A stretch of 64,000 bases of DNA. Source: Ctena decussata. Lineage: Eukaryota > Mollusca > Bivalvia > Lucinida > Lucinidae. The stretch spans positions 66,686,123 to 66,750,122 of the forward strand of contig OZ022503.1 in NCBI GenBank assembly GCA_963989385.1, read 5' to 3'. Below are positions 20,824 to 33,045 of this stretch, piece after piece. A program made the position numbers and the translations under genes. Each line of letters starts with the position of its first letter. Position 1 is the stretch's first letter. The notes below the pieces were generated by a model. The model did not search any database, was not told where the DNA came from, and saw nothing but the letters and a program-made list of their open reading frames with translations.

Positions 20824-23800
20824 ATAGTCCGGTGGTTTAAGAGTGAAATTTTGGTTTTGTGGGCACTTTCGCTTCATGACGGGCAACCGGGCTCATTGAA
20901 GTCAGTTAACCTACCTAAAACCATTTTGGCCGGTTGCCAGTTCAACAGACGTCATATAAGGTCAAAATTGGGTCAAAGGTCATTTGGTGCATTTCTATAT
21001 ATCAGTTTGTGAGTGAATTATTGAATTAATAGAGACTTTCGCGAAATGAGAGGCAACTATGGCAAAGGAAGTAAGTAAACATGCCATAAAAGTTTTTTGC
21101 CATATTTTCAACATCATATTTAATCATAACTGGGTCAAAGGTCAGTAAGTACGTTTTAATATTGTGGCTCACAATATCATTTATTCTAAAAGCGTTTTTT
21201 TGAGTTACCAATAGCCCATAGGCCTGCCGAGAGGCCTTATACATTTTTTGTATTTCCAAATATATATTACAACATTACATGATACCATTCTCTGCTATCT
21301 GAATTCAAAGTTGGTGCGTTTGACAGTTATCGCCAATTTAAATACGTTACCATATCAATCTGCTGAATTCGTATGTTACTATACCTCTTATTCAAATGAA
21401 TATTGAAACGTATATTAATCTTGCTATTGACAAAAGCATCGTGCTGTTTCTCTATACAATCATATAAACTATCTCCTATAGAGCATAAATGTTGCCTACG
21501 TTACCGAGTTTTTTTCCCATTTAATGAACAAACATATTTCGGATAAATTAACCATTTTACTGAAACCAGCTAATATTTACATTTTACCCTAATGCAAATA
21601 AAAAGAAAAATGTAAGTGTATCAAACTATGCAGAAAATAACACAGTCACATACGTTACCGGGCATATCTAATAAAAAATCATAAACCAGAAACATGGCCA
21701 TTGATATTATAAACGGCATCTTATGGCCTGGCAATACAAAGATCTACTTTGATCTTTAACAGATGAGGCGATGCAATGTTCTAAATATAAATATTTGGTT
21801 ATTAGAGCCTGAACAATGGTCCGCTAGGCAATTTTGTAGATGCCTGGGGCAGTACATTTGCCTCTTCTGAAGTATTTTAGTCAGTCAGCTTGCACTACAT
21901 AATTGAAAGTGACAATTTGTCGAGAGAATTGGAACTTATTCTAGAGTGTTGACAGAGAACAAACTTAGTTGAAGAGCAGATATAACTGTCTGTATAGTTG
22001 TGGGTTTTAGGTAGTCGAACAAGATAAAGATGCAGACAGAATATGATATGGAATCACATAACAGAGAGCAATGACTCTCAATGGGGCTTTGTTGTAGCCT
22101 GAATTTCTAAAATCATGCCAATATATCCTTTTTTCTTACCCTGTGCTGGTACAGCAGACTTTGTAGATGTCTGGCAATACACTGTCTGGCACTGAATTCT
22201 GCCCATATTCATATAAAAGAAACAACTGCCATGACCATATCTCTAGGGGTATTTCGGTAAATTGAGCAGGTGCCATAGTCGATGCACAGGTTTTGCAGCG
22301 GCATAGGCAGGTACCAGGATATATGCTGATGTCTTTCAATAGCCTGACCTGATATCAAAGTGTTTACAGACGTGTCTGGTAGATTAAGATGGTACCCTAT
22401 TATCTATAGACGTCTTTGTAAAGCCTTTTCTGCAGTGTTATATACGTTACGAAGTATGTATTACCACACGTGGATATTAGCATTATAGGGTGTGTGTTTA
22501 CAGCTGCCACTACAGTTGTACTTTAGCATACTAGCAGAGGACATTTGGTGGCCAGAACTGGCATGCTAATCACACAAGATGACTAATAGAAGCCTGAAAT
22601 GTTAAAACACAGATGTCTTGTAATGCGCTTAGCCAGCATAGCAGTGGCAAACGTGATCTGTACTCTCGCACTATAGTCGCCTTTGCTGTTCCACTAAATG
22701 CTTTGACTGTTATCACAACCTATTCAGACGAGTTACCCGCGCTGGTGTAACAGTAGGCCATTTGATGTCTGAAGCTTGCACTACAGTAAAAGTCTTGTTG
22801 TTGCGAGAGCTTGAACAACATTTTCAGAAATGTTATGTAGTAGACTGTGTCGATGACGAAGTCCCCTTAGTAATTTATAGTGTGGCCATAATATTTTCAC
22901 CCCTTCTCTTCCATACATACATAAAGTCTATATATATTAACACCTTGAATTATAACTGGTTTCATAAATTTATGATATCACAACCGTTGACAAATGTAGT
23001 ATTAAGATAGCTGAAGTAATAGGGTATAAATCTTGCCATTGGGGATGGCTGGCGCTATTTTTACAATTTTCACCCCTCCCTCCCCCACCACCTTGATTCA
23101 TTTGGTTCCCTTTGTATTTATATAGTAAGCAGCATATTGTTAAATATTTTTACATGTACAGTATGCACATTTATATCAAGACACAGTCTCAAGTTAGTGT
23201 TATGCCCTTTTTAAAAGTTTAATAGATTTCAGGTACGAAATAAACACTTCCTATAACGTAAACTACACAGGCTAACAAAGTCATTTTTAGTCCATTAAAT
23301 GGCTATATGCAAAACAAAACACATGATGACTTAGTTGTGAGGAAGGAGCAAATGTATGAGCTTCGAATGCTTTAATCAGAACAATATGAAACTTCAAGTA
23401 ATAATGGCACACAAGGTTTAAATAAAGCAAACTAGGTTTGATTTGATGTTTTCCTTAGAAATTCTGAAAAATGTTAAACACGCCTCATGCAACCTGGAGC
23501 AGTTGAGTCATTATTTCAGATAGCCTCTATAAGCTCTGTAGCCACTGAATTAAACTAACTAAAACAATATTCTGATGAAGTTATGTGAGCCATCTTAGCA
23601 GCCTCTACAAAGCCGCTTAATGACAGGGTACTTTTAAATGAAATCATTTGATTTTTATAATAAGTAGTTTTCTCATACTTTTTCCATGCAAGTTATATGG
23701 TCATCAGTCCAATGAGGAATGTCCAGAAGAGGCGATTCAGACGAGGACCAACATAATGTCATATGGGCAATAGCAATATTTAGATGCGAATTAATTTATT

Positions 23801-24886
23801 CGTTTCCCACAGACCTGTCTGTCTTAACGTAGATTACATGCGATGCTGAAACACTTATACAGAAACGTATATGTTACAGTAGTTGCACAAGTTTGCTTTT
23901 ATATCAGCAAAGCCCTTTAGAATAAAAAGCATGGAGCGTTGAGTTTCAAAAATGTCGGTCGACAAGTTTCGATATTCTGGATTGTACATATAAAGTACTC
24001 CTGTATATTTGAAAACTTATTCTCGACATCATGCTTATATGTATTTTATGTCTAAAAGTAGTTAGCAAAATGAATTATTGTCAACTTTATAAACAAGAAA
24101 ATATCTATAAACACAGGACATACATGATACTATGCTTGTCTATTTAATTGAATCGATTAATAGTAATTTAAATGACTAATTTACCAATTTGGTAACGTAA
24201 ACTACATTAGATTGATTTATCTACCTTGGATTTTATCTGCTTCACAGCTTATACTTTTAAAACTTTGGCATCTTAATGTGTGAACACAGTTGCAAATAAT
24301 TTTATGGCTATTTTCCTGCATTAGATTTCAGATGGCAACTGTAAACAATTTATGTATTGTAAACAACACATGCTAATAAAGCCAACTGTTTGTAATGTAA
24401 ATGTTGAGCTAGAAATATATGATAGCTTGCTTAAAAATATATAATTTACTAAACTGAAACATGTTGTTCATATATTTATTCCGTGCAGTCCTCGATCTAT
24501 AAAATATTAAAATTAGCTCTATGACTGCATGTACATTCAGAAAAACAGGTGTACGGACGGACACATACACAGTTTGATTGAACAGAAACTATCCAAGTGC
24601 GCTTTACTATTGCCGAATGAGATTTTGAATATGTTCTGCATTTAACTGCAGTCATATTTATATCTCAAATGTACAATAATCATTTTCTGAGCAGTTTTTC
24701 GTGACTTTGCACTTAATGACCTTTGACCTCGTTTATTCGGTACACAATAGGCAGTCAGGCTTGGCAACCGGCAAAAAATACAGGGACATATCGGTAAGTA
24801 TTTTTAGCATGGTTGCCCATCATGCCGCGAAAGTGCCCACAAACTCATTTTCTAGAGCACTTTTCTCGAATGAGCCACCTGACTAT
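20824..24886. mobile_element. 4.06-kb element with long terminal inverted repeats
   Basis: Left end ATAGTCCGGTGG, right end CCACCTGACTAT. About 180 bp of each end match in inverse orientation: TGTGGGCACTTTCGC..CATGA.GGGCAACC, then TTGCCGGTTGCCA, then GGTCAAAGGTCATT. The left terminus contains a second related unit (CTTTCGCGAAATGAGAGGCAAC at about 21045, GGGTCAAAGGTCA at about 21132). The 3.5-kb interior is AT-rich with no long reading frame and no transposase motif I recognise. No clear target duplication. Probably a non-autonomous or decayed DNA transposon. Confidence 0.72.
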
Positions 24887-24924
24887 AAAAATGGTCATCT
24901 GTGTTTGGAAGTCTTAAATGGACG

Positions 24925-25018
24925 GACGCTCGGCGCCCCGTTACTGCGGCTATGGATACGTTCCGCTGAGGTGCGGGGGTAACGTCGATATGAAAATTGA
25001 AATATGATGATGATGATG
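24925..25018 (+). repeat. Same SINE-like core with (ATG)n tail
   Basis: GGACGCTCGGCGCCCCGTTA..GGATACGTTCCGCTGAGG, GGGGGTAACGTCGATATGAA..TTGAAAT then (ATG)n. Confidence 0.6.
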
Positions 25019-25084
25019 GAAGTCTTAACTTGTATTTGTATTCAAATGCAGCTATCTTACAGGGAAACTCTTACTTTCGCTTTA

Positions 25085-25860
25085 TAATGTAGTGACCTTG
25101 AAAATGAGGTCAAGGTCTCCAAAATCTAACCACTTCTTTCCCGTGTCCTAATGATGTATCTGTGCTAGTTTGGTAAAATTCAAGTCATTGGTTCAAGATA
25201 TAAGGTGCACACAAGTTTTTTTTTCTATCAAAATTTGAGTTTTAAAGTGCCAGTGTGACCTTGAAAATAAGGTCAAGGTCACCAAAATGTAATCACTCCT
25301 TTCCCCGATCCTAATGATGTATCTGTGCCAGTTTGGTTAAAATTCCATTTATTGAGTCATGAGATAGAGTGCATACAAGGCTAAGTCTTTGAGTCTTTAT
25401 AATGTAGTGACCTTGAAAATGAGATCAAGGCTACCAAAATCTAATCACTTCTTGTCCCAATCCCAATGAAGTATCTGTGTTAGTTTGTTTCAAGATACAG
25501 GGTGCACACAAGCTTTTTTCTATCAAACTTTAAGTTTCAAAGTTCCGGTGTGGCCTTGAAAATGAGGTCAAGGTCACCAAAAATATAATTACTTCATTCC
25601 CCAGTCCCAATGATGTATCAATAAAAATCTGAAATAGTTAAAATGCTAGTTTGGTTAAATTTCATTTATCGACTCATGAGATAGAGTACACACAAGGTTA
25701 ACTTTTAGAGTCTTTATAATGTAGTGACCTTGAAAATAAGGCCAATGTCACCAAATGTAATCTCTTCTTTCTTCTGTCCTAATAATTAATCTATGCTAGT
25801 TTGGTTAAATTCCAGCGATTGGTTACAAAGATAGAGTGTACACAAGCTTTTTACTGCTTG
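25085..25860 (+). repeat. Tandem repeat, about 150-170-bp units with TGACCTTG...CAAGGTCA core
   Basis: Five units whose cores start at 25092, 25257, 25409, 25556 and 25727. Each has (G)TGACCTTGAAAAT(G/A)AGG then TCAAGGTC.CCAAAA, AATGATGTATCTGTGC, TAGTTTGGTTAAAATTC and GTGCACACAAG. Non-coding. Confidence 0.9.
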
Positions 25861-25921
25861 TGTACAAGGAGTAATTTTACAAGAAGAAGAAATTTTACAA
25901 GGGGTAATACCTCTAAGAGAA

Positions 25922-26003
25922 TTGGTTGATTGATTGATTGATTTATTGCTTAACGTCCACGATAAACAACTATGGTCATGTCGGGACGGTAAGAGAATTG
26001 GCA
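25922..26003 (-). repeat. SINE 3' end with AATC tail
   Basis: Minus strand: CGTCCCGACATGACCATAG, GTGGACGTTAAGCAATAAAT, then (CAAT)n. It shares the GGACGTTAA 3' motif with the other SINEs. Confidence 0.6.
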
Positions 26004-26235
26004 CCAAGCCCTTAGTTTTCCTTATGTAGGTACATGTAAACCTTTATATCTAAGTGTCTGCAGAAATTGATGAATATCCATCACTGCGTTTTCAAGATAT
26101 TAGGAAAAAACCAAAGTGTCACGGACGGACGGACGTTACGATCGACGAACGGACGTACGGTCTGACAGATAATGTGAAAACGGTATACCCCACCTCAAAC
26201 AAAGTTTGCGGGTGAAATGAAAATAGCTGACTTTG

Positions 26236-26406
26236 TAATTAGCGTAGATCCAGATGAGGCGGCTCAAGATGATAAGCCGCCTCATCATGATCTACAATGT
26301 TTGCCCTCTAGCCTTTGAAATCTCATTATGATATAACTTGTGCAACTATTTTCTTGCATTTTGCGAGCGTGAATTTTGTCGTCTGCTTTTTGGCGCTTTA
26401 AGGGTT
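26236..26406 (+). repeat. Family D hairpin element, copy D3
   Basis: GTAGATCCAGATGAGGCGGC / GCCGCCTCATCATGATCTAC, then TTTGCCCTCTAGCCTTTGAA and TTTTGTCGTCTGCTTTTTGG..GCTTTAAG. Confidence 0.85.
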
Positions 26407-26409
26407 AAG

Positions 26410-27105
26410 AAGGGCTTGGATTATAGCTGCCTTTGCGGCTGAAGGAAGTGTTGAAAACAACAACAGCAACTTCAACAAAGAAAAAAACACTGTGGCACTG
26501 ACCGCCTCGTTGGGGACATTACGTTGGTTTCATAATGGGGATGCAAACCTCTCGTATTCAAATATTGCCGTCACACATACAGTGTTAGAAAACGTCATAC
26601 CGATATGGATATATCATGACGTTGCATCGACGACGACAAGACGTTTCTTCAACGCTGTATGTCCCTTTGATAGCATGTCCTTTTAAATAAGATTCGAAAG
26701 ACATTTCAAACGGACACATCAGCGCTTATCGGCATTATAGGCGAGGTTAACGCCATCTCTCTAAAACCTTACCAGAACATGCGATAACTGAAGCCATGAA
26801 GCACGATTAAGCTCCACCCAACTGCGCATTAACCAAAATGTCTGCGCGATTTTGTGCCTGTCGAATGAAATCGTGCTGAACTTTGTGTAGTTACTTCCGA
26901 TACTGACGTCAACAGCAAAACTGTAAAAGAAAAATGTTCCCCTTTCATTTTCACATATTTTAGAAAATTCCTCTAATGAAAAAGGAGATTAGTAGTGAAT
27001 TAAAAACTAAAAATTCCGCATCTCAGTAGCAATCGTTCATAACTGACGCTAGTTTCGACCGTAGGTCAAAGGTCAGAGACAGTGCAAACCATGCAAGACA
27101 TAAAA
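26410..27105. other. No recognised feature
   Basis: A 64-residue open frame at 26492-26686 lacks domain and splice support. Nothing else seen. Confidence 0.45.
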
Positions 27106-27107
27106 GA

Positions 27108-27205
27108 TCTTACGCGAGTGGTTATTTCATATGAAATTTATGAAACGAGCCTTCGGCGAGTTTCATAAATTTCATATGAATTGACCACTCGTGTAAGTTT
27201 CTGTT
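27108..27205. repeat. 98-bp palindrome
   Basis: CTTACGCGAGTGGTTATTTC at the left, AATTGACCACTCGTGTAAG at the right, with TTCATATGAAATTTATGAAAC and its complement around GAGCCTTCGGCGAG. Confidence 0.8.
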
Positions 27206-27360
27206 TATCATATGACCCTTAAAGATGGGATTTTATCGCCTTCAAAATGAACATTATTTCAATGGGAATGACACGGAAGTTGTCAATGGCGTTACGTGTA
27301 CGCACCAAAGTGTTATTACACGTGTGTTCACGTGATTTTTATGACACAACGAGTAACAGC

Positions 27361-27794
27361 GACGTCATATGTGACAGTGCATGGCATTTTGAGCCTTGTG
27401 GAAAAAAAAAAATTGCACGTCAGTAAAGTTAATTAGATTTCCGCGCAGTGACTAATAAATTTCAAAGAGTCACCTGAAAAGTTTCTATCGGCGTCTTTAA
27501 TTTTAGTCATCAACACTCGTTTATGAATGTTCGTAATATAGATCTTTGAAAAGCGATGTCACGAACCGATTATAGTTTATCCAGCTAGTATGTAAATTGT
27601 ATCCAATCAGTGAAACGAAAACAAAAATTCGGATTGGTGTGAATTTCGTTTGCTTTTGCAGTAAACCTTGGCGCTATTGCTTTGTGCTTCTCGAAATCTA
27701 ATCTGGAAGCACTGATAAATATGAAAATGCTAAAAACAAAATTTCCTTTTTTCGCTCCATAAGGCTCAAAATGTCAGACACTGTCACATATGAT
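27361..27794. repeat. Element with about 40-bp inverted ends
   Basis: GTCATATGTGACAGTGCATG..ATTTTGAGCCTTGTGG at the left, CATAAGGCTCAAAATGTCAG..CACTGTCACATATGA at the right. The interior is non-coding. Confidence 0.65.
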
Positions 27795-28142
27795 AAAAAG
27801 TTTTGTATCAAGATGACCGCGCCCCATTCATGTTATGCGTGCTGAAATGGTCAGGTTTAAGACTAACATATTAAAGTAATTCAGATGCAATGATCCCTTT
27901 GCAAAATTAATTTTGTGTAGATCTCTACGACTGAAACATCCTGAATATAACCGAAAACAGATTCTACTCATTTAATTTTACTTCCGTGTTACGAGCCGCC
28001 ATATTAATCTGATCAGGTGACGCAGTTTCCCCATCACGGAAGTTTACGACTTTTTCACGATTTTTCAGTCAAACAGAAAAAGTGCTTCATGATTGGAATC
28101 TTTAAGCTCGAAACGCCCAGTCGAATACGGCCATTATTTTAA

Positions 28143-28330
28143 CCCTTTAAGCGCCAAAATTTACGTCTGCACAATTAAAAAAAATGCCTAGTCCAAGATA
28201 TATATTGAGAATTCAAAGACTAGAGGGCAAACAGTGTAGATCTTGATGAGGCGGCTCATCATGAGCCGCCTCATCAGGATCTACGCTGTTTGCAAATTCT
28301 GCTATTTTCGTCACTGGTGCTTAAAGTGTT
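28143..28330 (-). repeat. Family D hairpin element, copy D4
   Basis: Reverse orientation: CTTTAAGCGCCAAAATTTAC, CAAAGACTAGAGGGCAAACA, then a perfect hairpin GATGAGGCGGCTCATCATGAGCCGCCTCATC. Confidence 0.87.
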
Positions 28331-28604
28331 GAAAGATTCACTCTGTCAAAGCACAGATCAAAATACGCGTCCTATTTTTTAACACAGTCAGGTTTTAGTT
28401 ATTTCATGATGATCGCTATTTAGAAGACACTCGTTTTATTAATTTTACGTGTGCAACACAGGCGAAGTATGCACTTTACTGACGTCAGTCTTCCTGAAAG
28501 CCATAATGATTAAGGCCACGATTTATAGTTTCTTAATTAGATGTCATGAGCGCAGAAGAGATAATTAAGGTGAATGGGTGCACTGTCATGGGAGCACGTC
28601 TGCC

Positions 28605-28760
28605 ATTTTTGGCTTGCGGTGACGGCCACAAGCCAGTATTTATGTAGTTTAGTGATACCCCGTTATTTTCGGAAGAAACGATACGTCACGCCTAGTCGGA
28701 AAATACCGGGAGAGTTCATACTGCAACGATTCGTTCTAAACTCCTTAGGGCCGCAAGCGA
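28605..28760 (+). repeat. Repeat N, copy N1 (uninterrupted)
   Basis: TTGGCTTGCGGTGACGGCCAC ... CAAGCCAGTATT, TTTAGTGATACC and GAAACGATACGTCACGC, then CGGAAAATACCGGGAGAGTTC. Intact counterpart of N2. Confidence 0.75.
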
Positions 28761-29352
28761 TATAGATCGGAAAGCTCGTTCCGGGTTGGGACTGCATTTC
28801 TTCATGATTTTCTTCACTGACATAACAAACAAAGAACTCGTCCGATTTTGTCTATTTTTATCCGTATTCGATTTATCTCATCTGCTAAAAAAAAAAAAAA
28901 AAAAACACAGATGGAAACTCTATTCTATTTTTGATAGTACAAGTACGTTAAAAAGCACGTTTTTCTTTTACAAGTGCCTTGAACTTGGCCACATTTCTTT
29001 TGCCTTTTATAAACTGATTGCATAAAAATGAAACTCTGAATTTAATGCAAAATATTTGGCTTTGCATCCTAAGAAATATACCAAAACCTGTGTAAGAAAG
29101 TGTTTAGATATAGCTTAGAGCACAAGCATCATCCAGCGGCGTCGGGAAAAATAGGCCTTAGGGCATCGCATAATCTGATTAGTCAGAGCAGCCGGCACAC
29201 TGTCCAGAGCCGGTGCATTCGTAGGGTCTGATCAGTCTTTTTCGGCATATATATTTTTCATGATGCAAACATCTTTCATGCTGAGGATAGACTGATCAGA
29301 CTGCGCTTATGCCGGAGAGGGCTGATCGGTGTATCTGTAAACATAAAAGAGC

Positions 29353-29586
29353 AGAAAAAAATTGATTGATTGTTTTGGGTTGAACGGCCCTTTGAGACAG
29401 TATTTCAGTCTATATCGGGCCGTCTCTCAGAGATGGAGAAAAAGGAGAAATGATAGACGAAAGAACCACCAGCACCTACTGCAAGCACAGTAGGCCCTTA
29501 CCCTATAATGTTTTAAATCAGTAGAACGCCCCGGCACTGGAAGTTACACAACACACAGCACCATCGCACCACCCGACCATCCCCTA
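29353..29586 (-). repeat. SINE family U, copy U2
   Basis: Reverse of U1: TTTTGGGTTGAACGGCCCTT, TCAGTCTATATCGGGCCGTC, CTACTGCAAGCACAGTAGG, ACGCCCCGGCACTGG and ACCATCCCCT; tail AATCAATCAAT. Confidence 0.75.
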
Positions 29587-30012
29587 GCAGAAAAAAAACG
29601 AAGTTCAAATTTATTGTTTAAATTTAGAAAAGGCGCCTTTGACGATTTTTTTCCTTATCACTCATCACATTTACTAAAAAATGTATCCCATCTATCTGTG
29701 TGTGTGGCTTATATGTACAACTGACTGTGTTATATATGTAAAAGCCGGTTACGGGTAATGTCGGTGAGTAATTAACGCATCCGCATTGTAACAGGCATTT
29801 CCATGGCACGAAGCGATATAACGTACACATTTTTTAGCATCTGATAAATTTTCTATTGGCCATCAACACGTTCATGAATAGCCTGAACTGGAAACCTCTT
29901 ACAATGATACAGGTACAGATCTAGAAAAAGGGGACAATTCAGAATTGTTAAAATTTGAATATCGTTGAGGCCGACTCAGTGTTAGGGATTCATTGACAGC
30001 TTAATGACAATG

Positions 30013-30145
30013 GAGGGGTTGGTTGGATGGTGCGATGATGCTGGGTATAACTTCCGGTTCCGGGGCGTCCTGCTGATTTAGGTTATAGTAGGACAAGGGC
30101 CTACTGTGCTTGCAGTAAGTGCGGGTGGGGTTGTGTGGACATTTT
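30013..30145 (+). repeat. SINE family U, copy U3 (3' truncated)
   Basis: GGAGGGGTTGGTTGGATGGTG, TTCCGGGGCGTCCTGCTGAT and CTACTGTGCTTGCAGTAAG; stops before the tail, just upstream of repeat K1. Confidence 0.7.
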
Positions 30146-30155
30146 TCTTGCTTTT

Positions 30156-30888
30156 ATAACTCTCTCTAATGTTACCTTTTTAATTCACCTATACAAATGT
30201 ACAGTGAAATATTTACACTCGTCGACGATTTCCTTAGATGAACCTATACTGGGCTGACGATGTTCATACATCCATGAACAACTCTCATTCATGTAATCTT
30301 ACGCGTAAGCGACGTCACGGATAATTCAAATAGATGATTGGCCGACGTAACGTTTGATATACGTCATGTCATAGTGACGGCTGTTGTACGTCATTACCAA
30401 ACACGTTGGTTAATAACTGTTCTTCGTCCTTTCCTTGGCGTTAAATTAGTCAGAACTTTACGAATAAGTAACAAAATTGATGTGAAAACATGGCATAAAT
30501 ATAAAAGATATATTTCATTTGTCGGAAGTTCATGGAAGTATGAATGCAATGGGTTCCGTGCTTTGTTGTTCCCAAATGGTGTAAAGCAAGTCATTGTCTC
30601 AAACAATAGCAGCATGCATTTTCTTCTCAGAATATCAAAATTTTGTTCTAGTCACTGCAACTGATGCCACTAAAACCAAAAATACACTTCAGTAAATATA
30701 AATTTATTGTCTATTTTTGATGCCAAGTTCAGATGTGTCAAGATTCCACAGATATGGGTTTGAAACAGACTTTCCTAAAATTTTGATTCAAACTAAATGC
30801 GACTCAGCAGCCGTAAAGAAAAGACTTGAAATAGGTCCATACAGTAGCTTTCCTTGTGCCATGCCTAACGGCCAAAACGTTGGAAAAC

Positions 30889-30943
<55 letters not shown>

Positions 30944-31216
30944 TTAAATATTTCCTCAATTCGTTTTTTTCAAATAAATTCTACACTTGTTTTTACCTTA
31001 CACCTGTGGACAATGCCGCCATTCAAGAAGTTAAGAAATTAAATACGTACTTTGCTAAATAAACGTTAGCAACAGAATGTGCTCTAACAATTTGGTTCAC
31101 TTCAATAACAACTCATGAAAATGTCAACAGAAACTGCACTAACAATTTGGTTCACTTCAATAAATGAAAAATTCACTGTCTTAGCTGGCAAGCCTTCCTT
31201 TTAAAAGGACATTTTA
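30156..31216 (+). repeat. Repeat K, copy K1, with GT microsatellite
   Basis: About 1.06 kb from CTCTCTAATGTTACC to TGGCAAGCCTTCCTTTTAAAAGG. It matches K2 along its whole length and K3 in the right half. An open frame at 30338-30664 is not conserved in K2 (stops), so I do not call a gene. The GT array (30891-30943) sits at the same internal place in all three copies. Confidence 0.85.
30891..30943 (+). repeat. (GT)n microsatellite in K1
   Basis: GT array with two TTTGTG interruptions. Confidence 0.97.
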
Positions 31217-31219
31217 TCA

Positions 31220-31860
31220 TGTTTGCCGCCCTTTTCAATGATGGCCGATTCTAAAAGGAAAGACTAAGTTCCTTTAGGAGTATATTTTCTTAAGAATAGA
31301 ACCATTTTGGGTAGGATTGTGTCGCCGAGGAGGGAAGAAAACATGAAGCCAATAACTTGCTCCTCTTTGTAAATACAGGTATGGTGAAAAAACATGGAGA
31401 GGTGTAGTTATTCACGTTCAAATTCAAATTCTTTATTACTCTTAGGTTACATATGTAACAACATAAGGAGCAATCAGAAATTGTCATTATAATAATTACA
31501 AAACCAAACAATGAGAAACCTAAGTATCACATTGGTTAAGGACAGTCGGTTCAGGATATGCCGGGTTCATCTTGGCTACACTGTGACGATAACATGTCTA
31601 TACCCTGCATTGTTCAGTAGCCAATTGTACCAACTCACTATAGTCACACAAAGGCTGTCAAACTTCTAAAAACAGTATTTATTAGTATTTATTCCTCATC
31701 GTCCAGCGGCGAGGGGTCTTGTGCTCGCTTTTGACCTTTGACCCTTCATGCGGGTTTTCTCGGGAATTCAGCCTTACAAGTTACAACTGATCATTACCAG
31801 AAAAGGATCGACACGGACACAGTCTTGTCGTGTCACTAAGTGCCGAAACATTTCTAAACA
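31220..31860. other. No recognised feature
   Basis: AT-rich DNA between K1 and T2; short open frames without domains. Confidence 0.5.
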
Positions 31861-31863
31861 CAG

Positions 31864-31960
31864 CCCAGCAGGCACACACCGTTGAATCAACACTTAATCA
31901 ACCTTGATTCAACGTCAGTCCATTGAATCAACGTTGCATCAATGTTGATACATGTATAAG
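31864..31960. repeat. Repeat T, copy T2
   Basis: CCCAGCAGGCACACACCG followed by repeated (A)TTGAATCAAC(G/A)TTG motifs, each a small palindrome. Confidence 0.65.
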
Positions 31961-32204
31961 GTGTGTCCAGAGGGAGGTCAATTCTATTTGTTGACCACAG
32001 ATGCCAATTGATTGAGGACTAACCTGTCAAAGTTGAATCTAATTATACAAGTATAAGCTTTCACGAAAAGCTCGCCTCACCGTTAGCAACAACTTCTACT
32101 GAGGACCATAACAATATATTACGTATTTCACTCATATTTGGCTCGACACGACATTTACTCTTTTCCCGCCATTTCTCCAAAAGGAAACAACTTTTGTGAC
32201 TTCT

Positions 32205-32428
32205 GGGGCCATATTCATAAAACAACTAAAGTGGTTGCTATGCTGTTGCTAAGGCTAAATATCTATAAGGGAGATTCCCTACAACTATGAAATTTGGTCT
32301 GGAGGAACAGTCTTACAAAGACTGTTCCTCCAGACCAAATTTCATAGTTGTAGGGAATCTCCTTCAAAGAAATTTAGCCTTAGCAACAGCATAGCAACCA
32401 CTTAAGTCGTTTTATGAATACGGCCCCT
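32205..32428. repeat. Family B foldback, copy B2
   Basis: Ends GGGGCCATATTCATAAAA and TTTTATGAATACGGCCCC; centre GGAACAGTCTTACAAAGACTGTTCC. Near-perfect hairpin. Confidence 0.93.
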
Positions 32429-33045
32429 TGTTTACTTCCCTAGACATCGCAGCCCTTGTAACACCCGGGCAAAACCCTTCTAACCGTTCCAAATTCATTC
32501 CTCTAAGACTTCAAGTGAGGCCCACGATAAAACGGGGGACAATTTTTCTGGGTAAGATTTACCTGTCCTGGAAGTGTTCCCATTCGGTACCATGGAGGCC
32601 AACTTGAAAAATTAACGTAAAAATTGTTTCTTCTGAAAGTGTACCCATTTACCTTAACAAGGCCAGTAAAAGCATTAATAAAAAACTTTATTTATAGCAG
32701 GTAGTGCAGTAGAAAGCATCCTAAAAGACAAATTAAGTAATAAACAATCCGTCAGACTGCTTTAGACGACACAATATTCCCGTTTCCTGCTATTAAACCA
32801 GGACATTTAAAACGAAACGAAGCATTGTTCAATCAATCAAAATACCCTACTTTTAAGTGTAGCCACACCAAATAAAGAAAATATTCCAACTTCACACAAA
32901 ACTAGGTCCCGTAAAATTCTAAATCTTGGGCCATCAGGACTAAGCAAACAGTGTAGACCAACCCTTTAGTAAGCAGTCTGATCAGGGTCTACAAGCTCTT
33001 GGTCATTTATACATACCGTCGAAATTCTAAGTATTGGGACACCCA

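Noticed and set aside
24701..24982. 93-codon frame
   Set aside because: Lies across the right terminus of the 4-kb element and the neighbouring SINE-like repeat; no conserved domain.
29110..29340. Another family A copy
   Set aside because: Has GGTCTGATCAGTC / GACTGATCAGACTGCGC and CCGGCACAC wording but not the family termini; a different palindrome or a very old relic.
30338..30664. 108-codon open frame in repeat K1
   Set aside because: The homologous frame in K2 contains stop codons, and the frame stays within a non-coding dispersed repeat.
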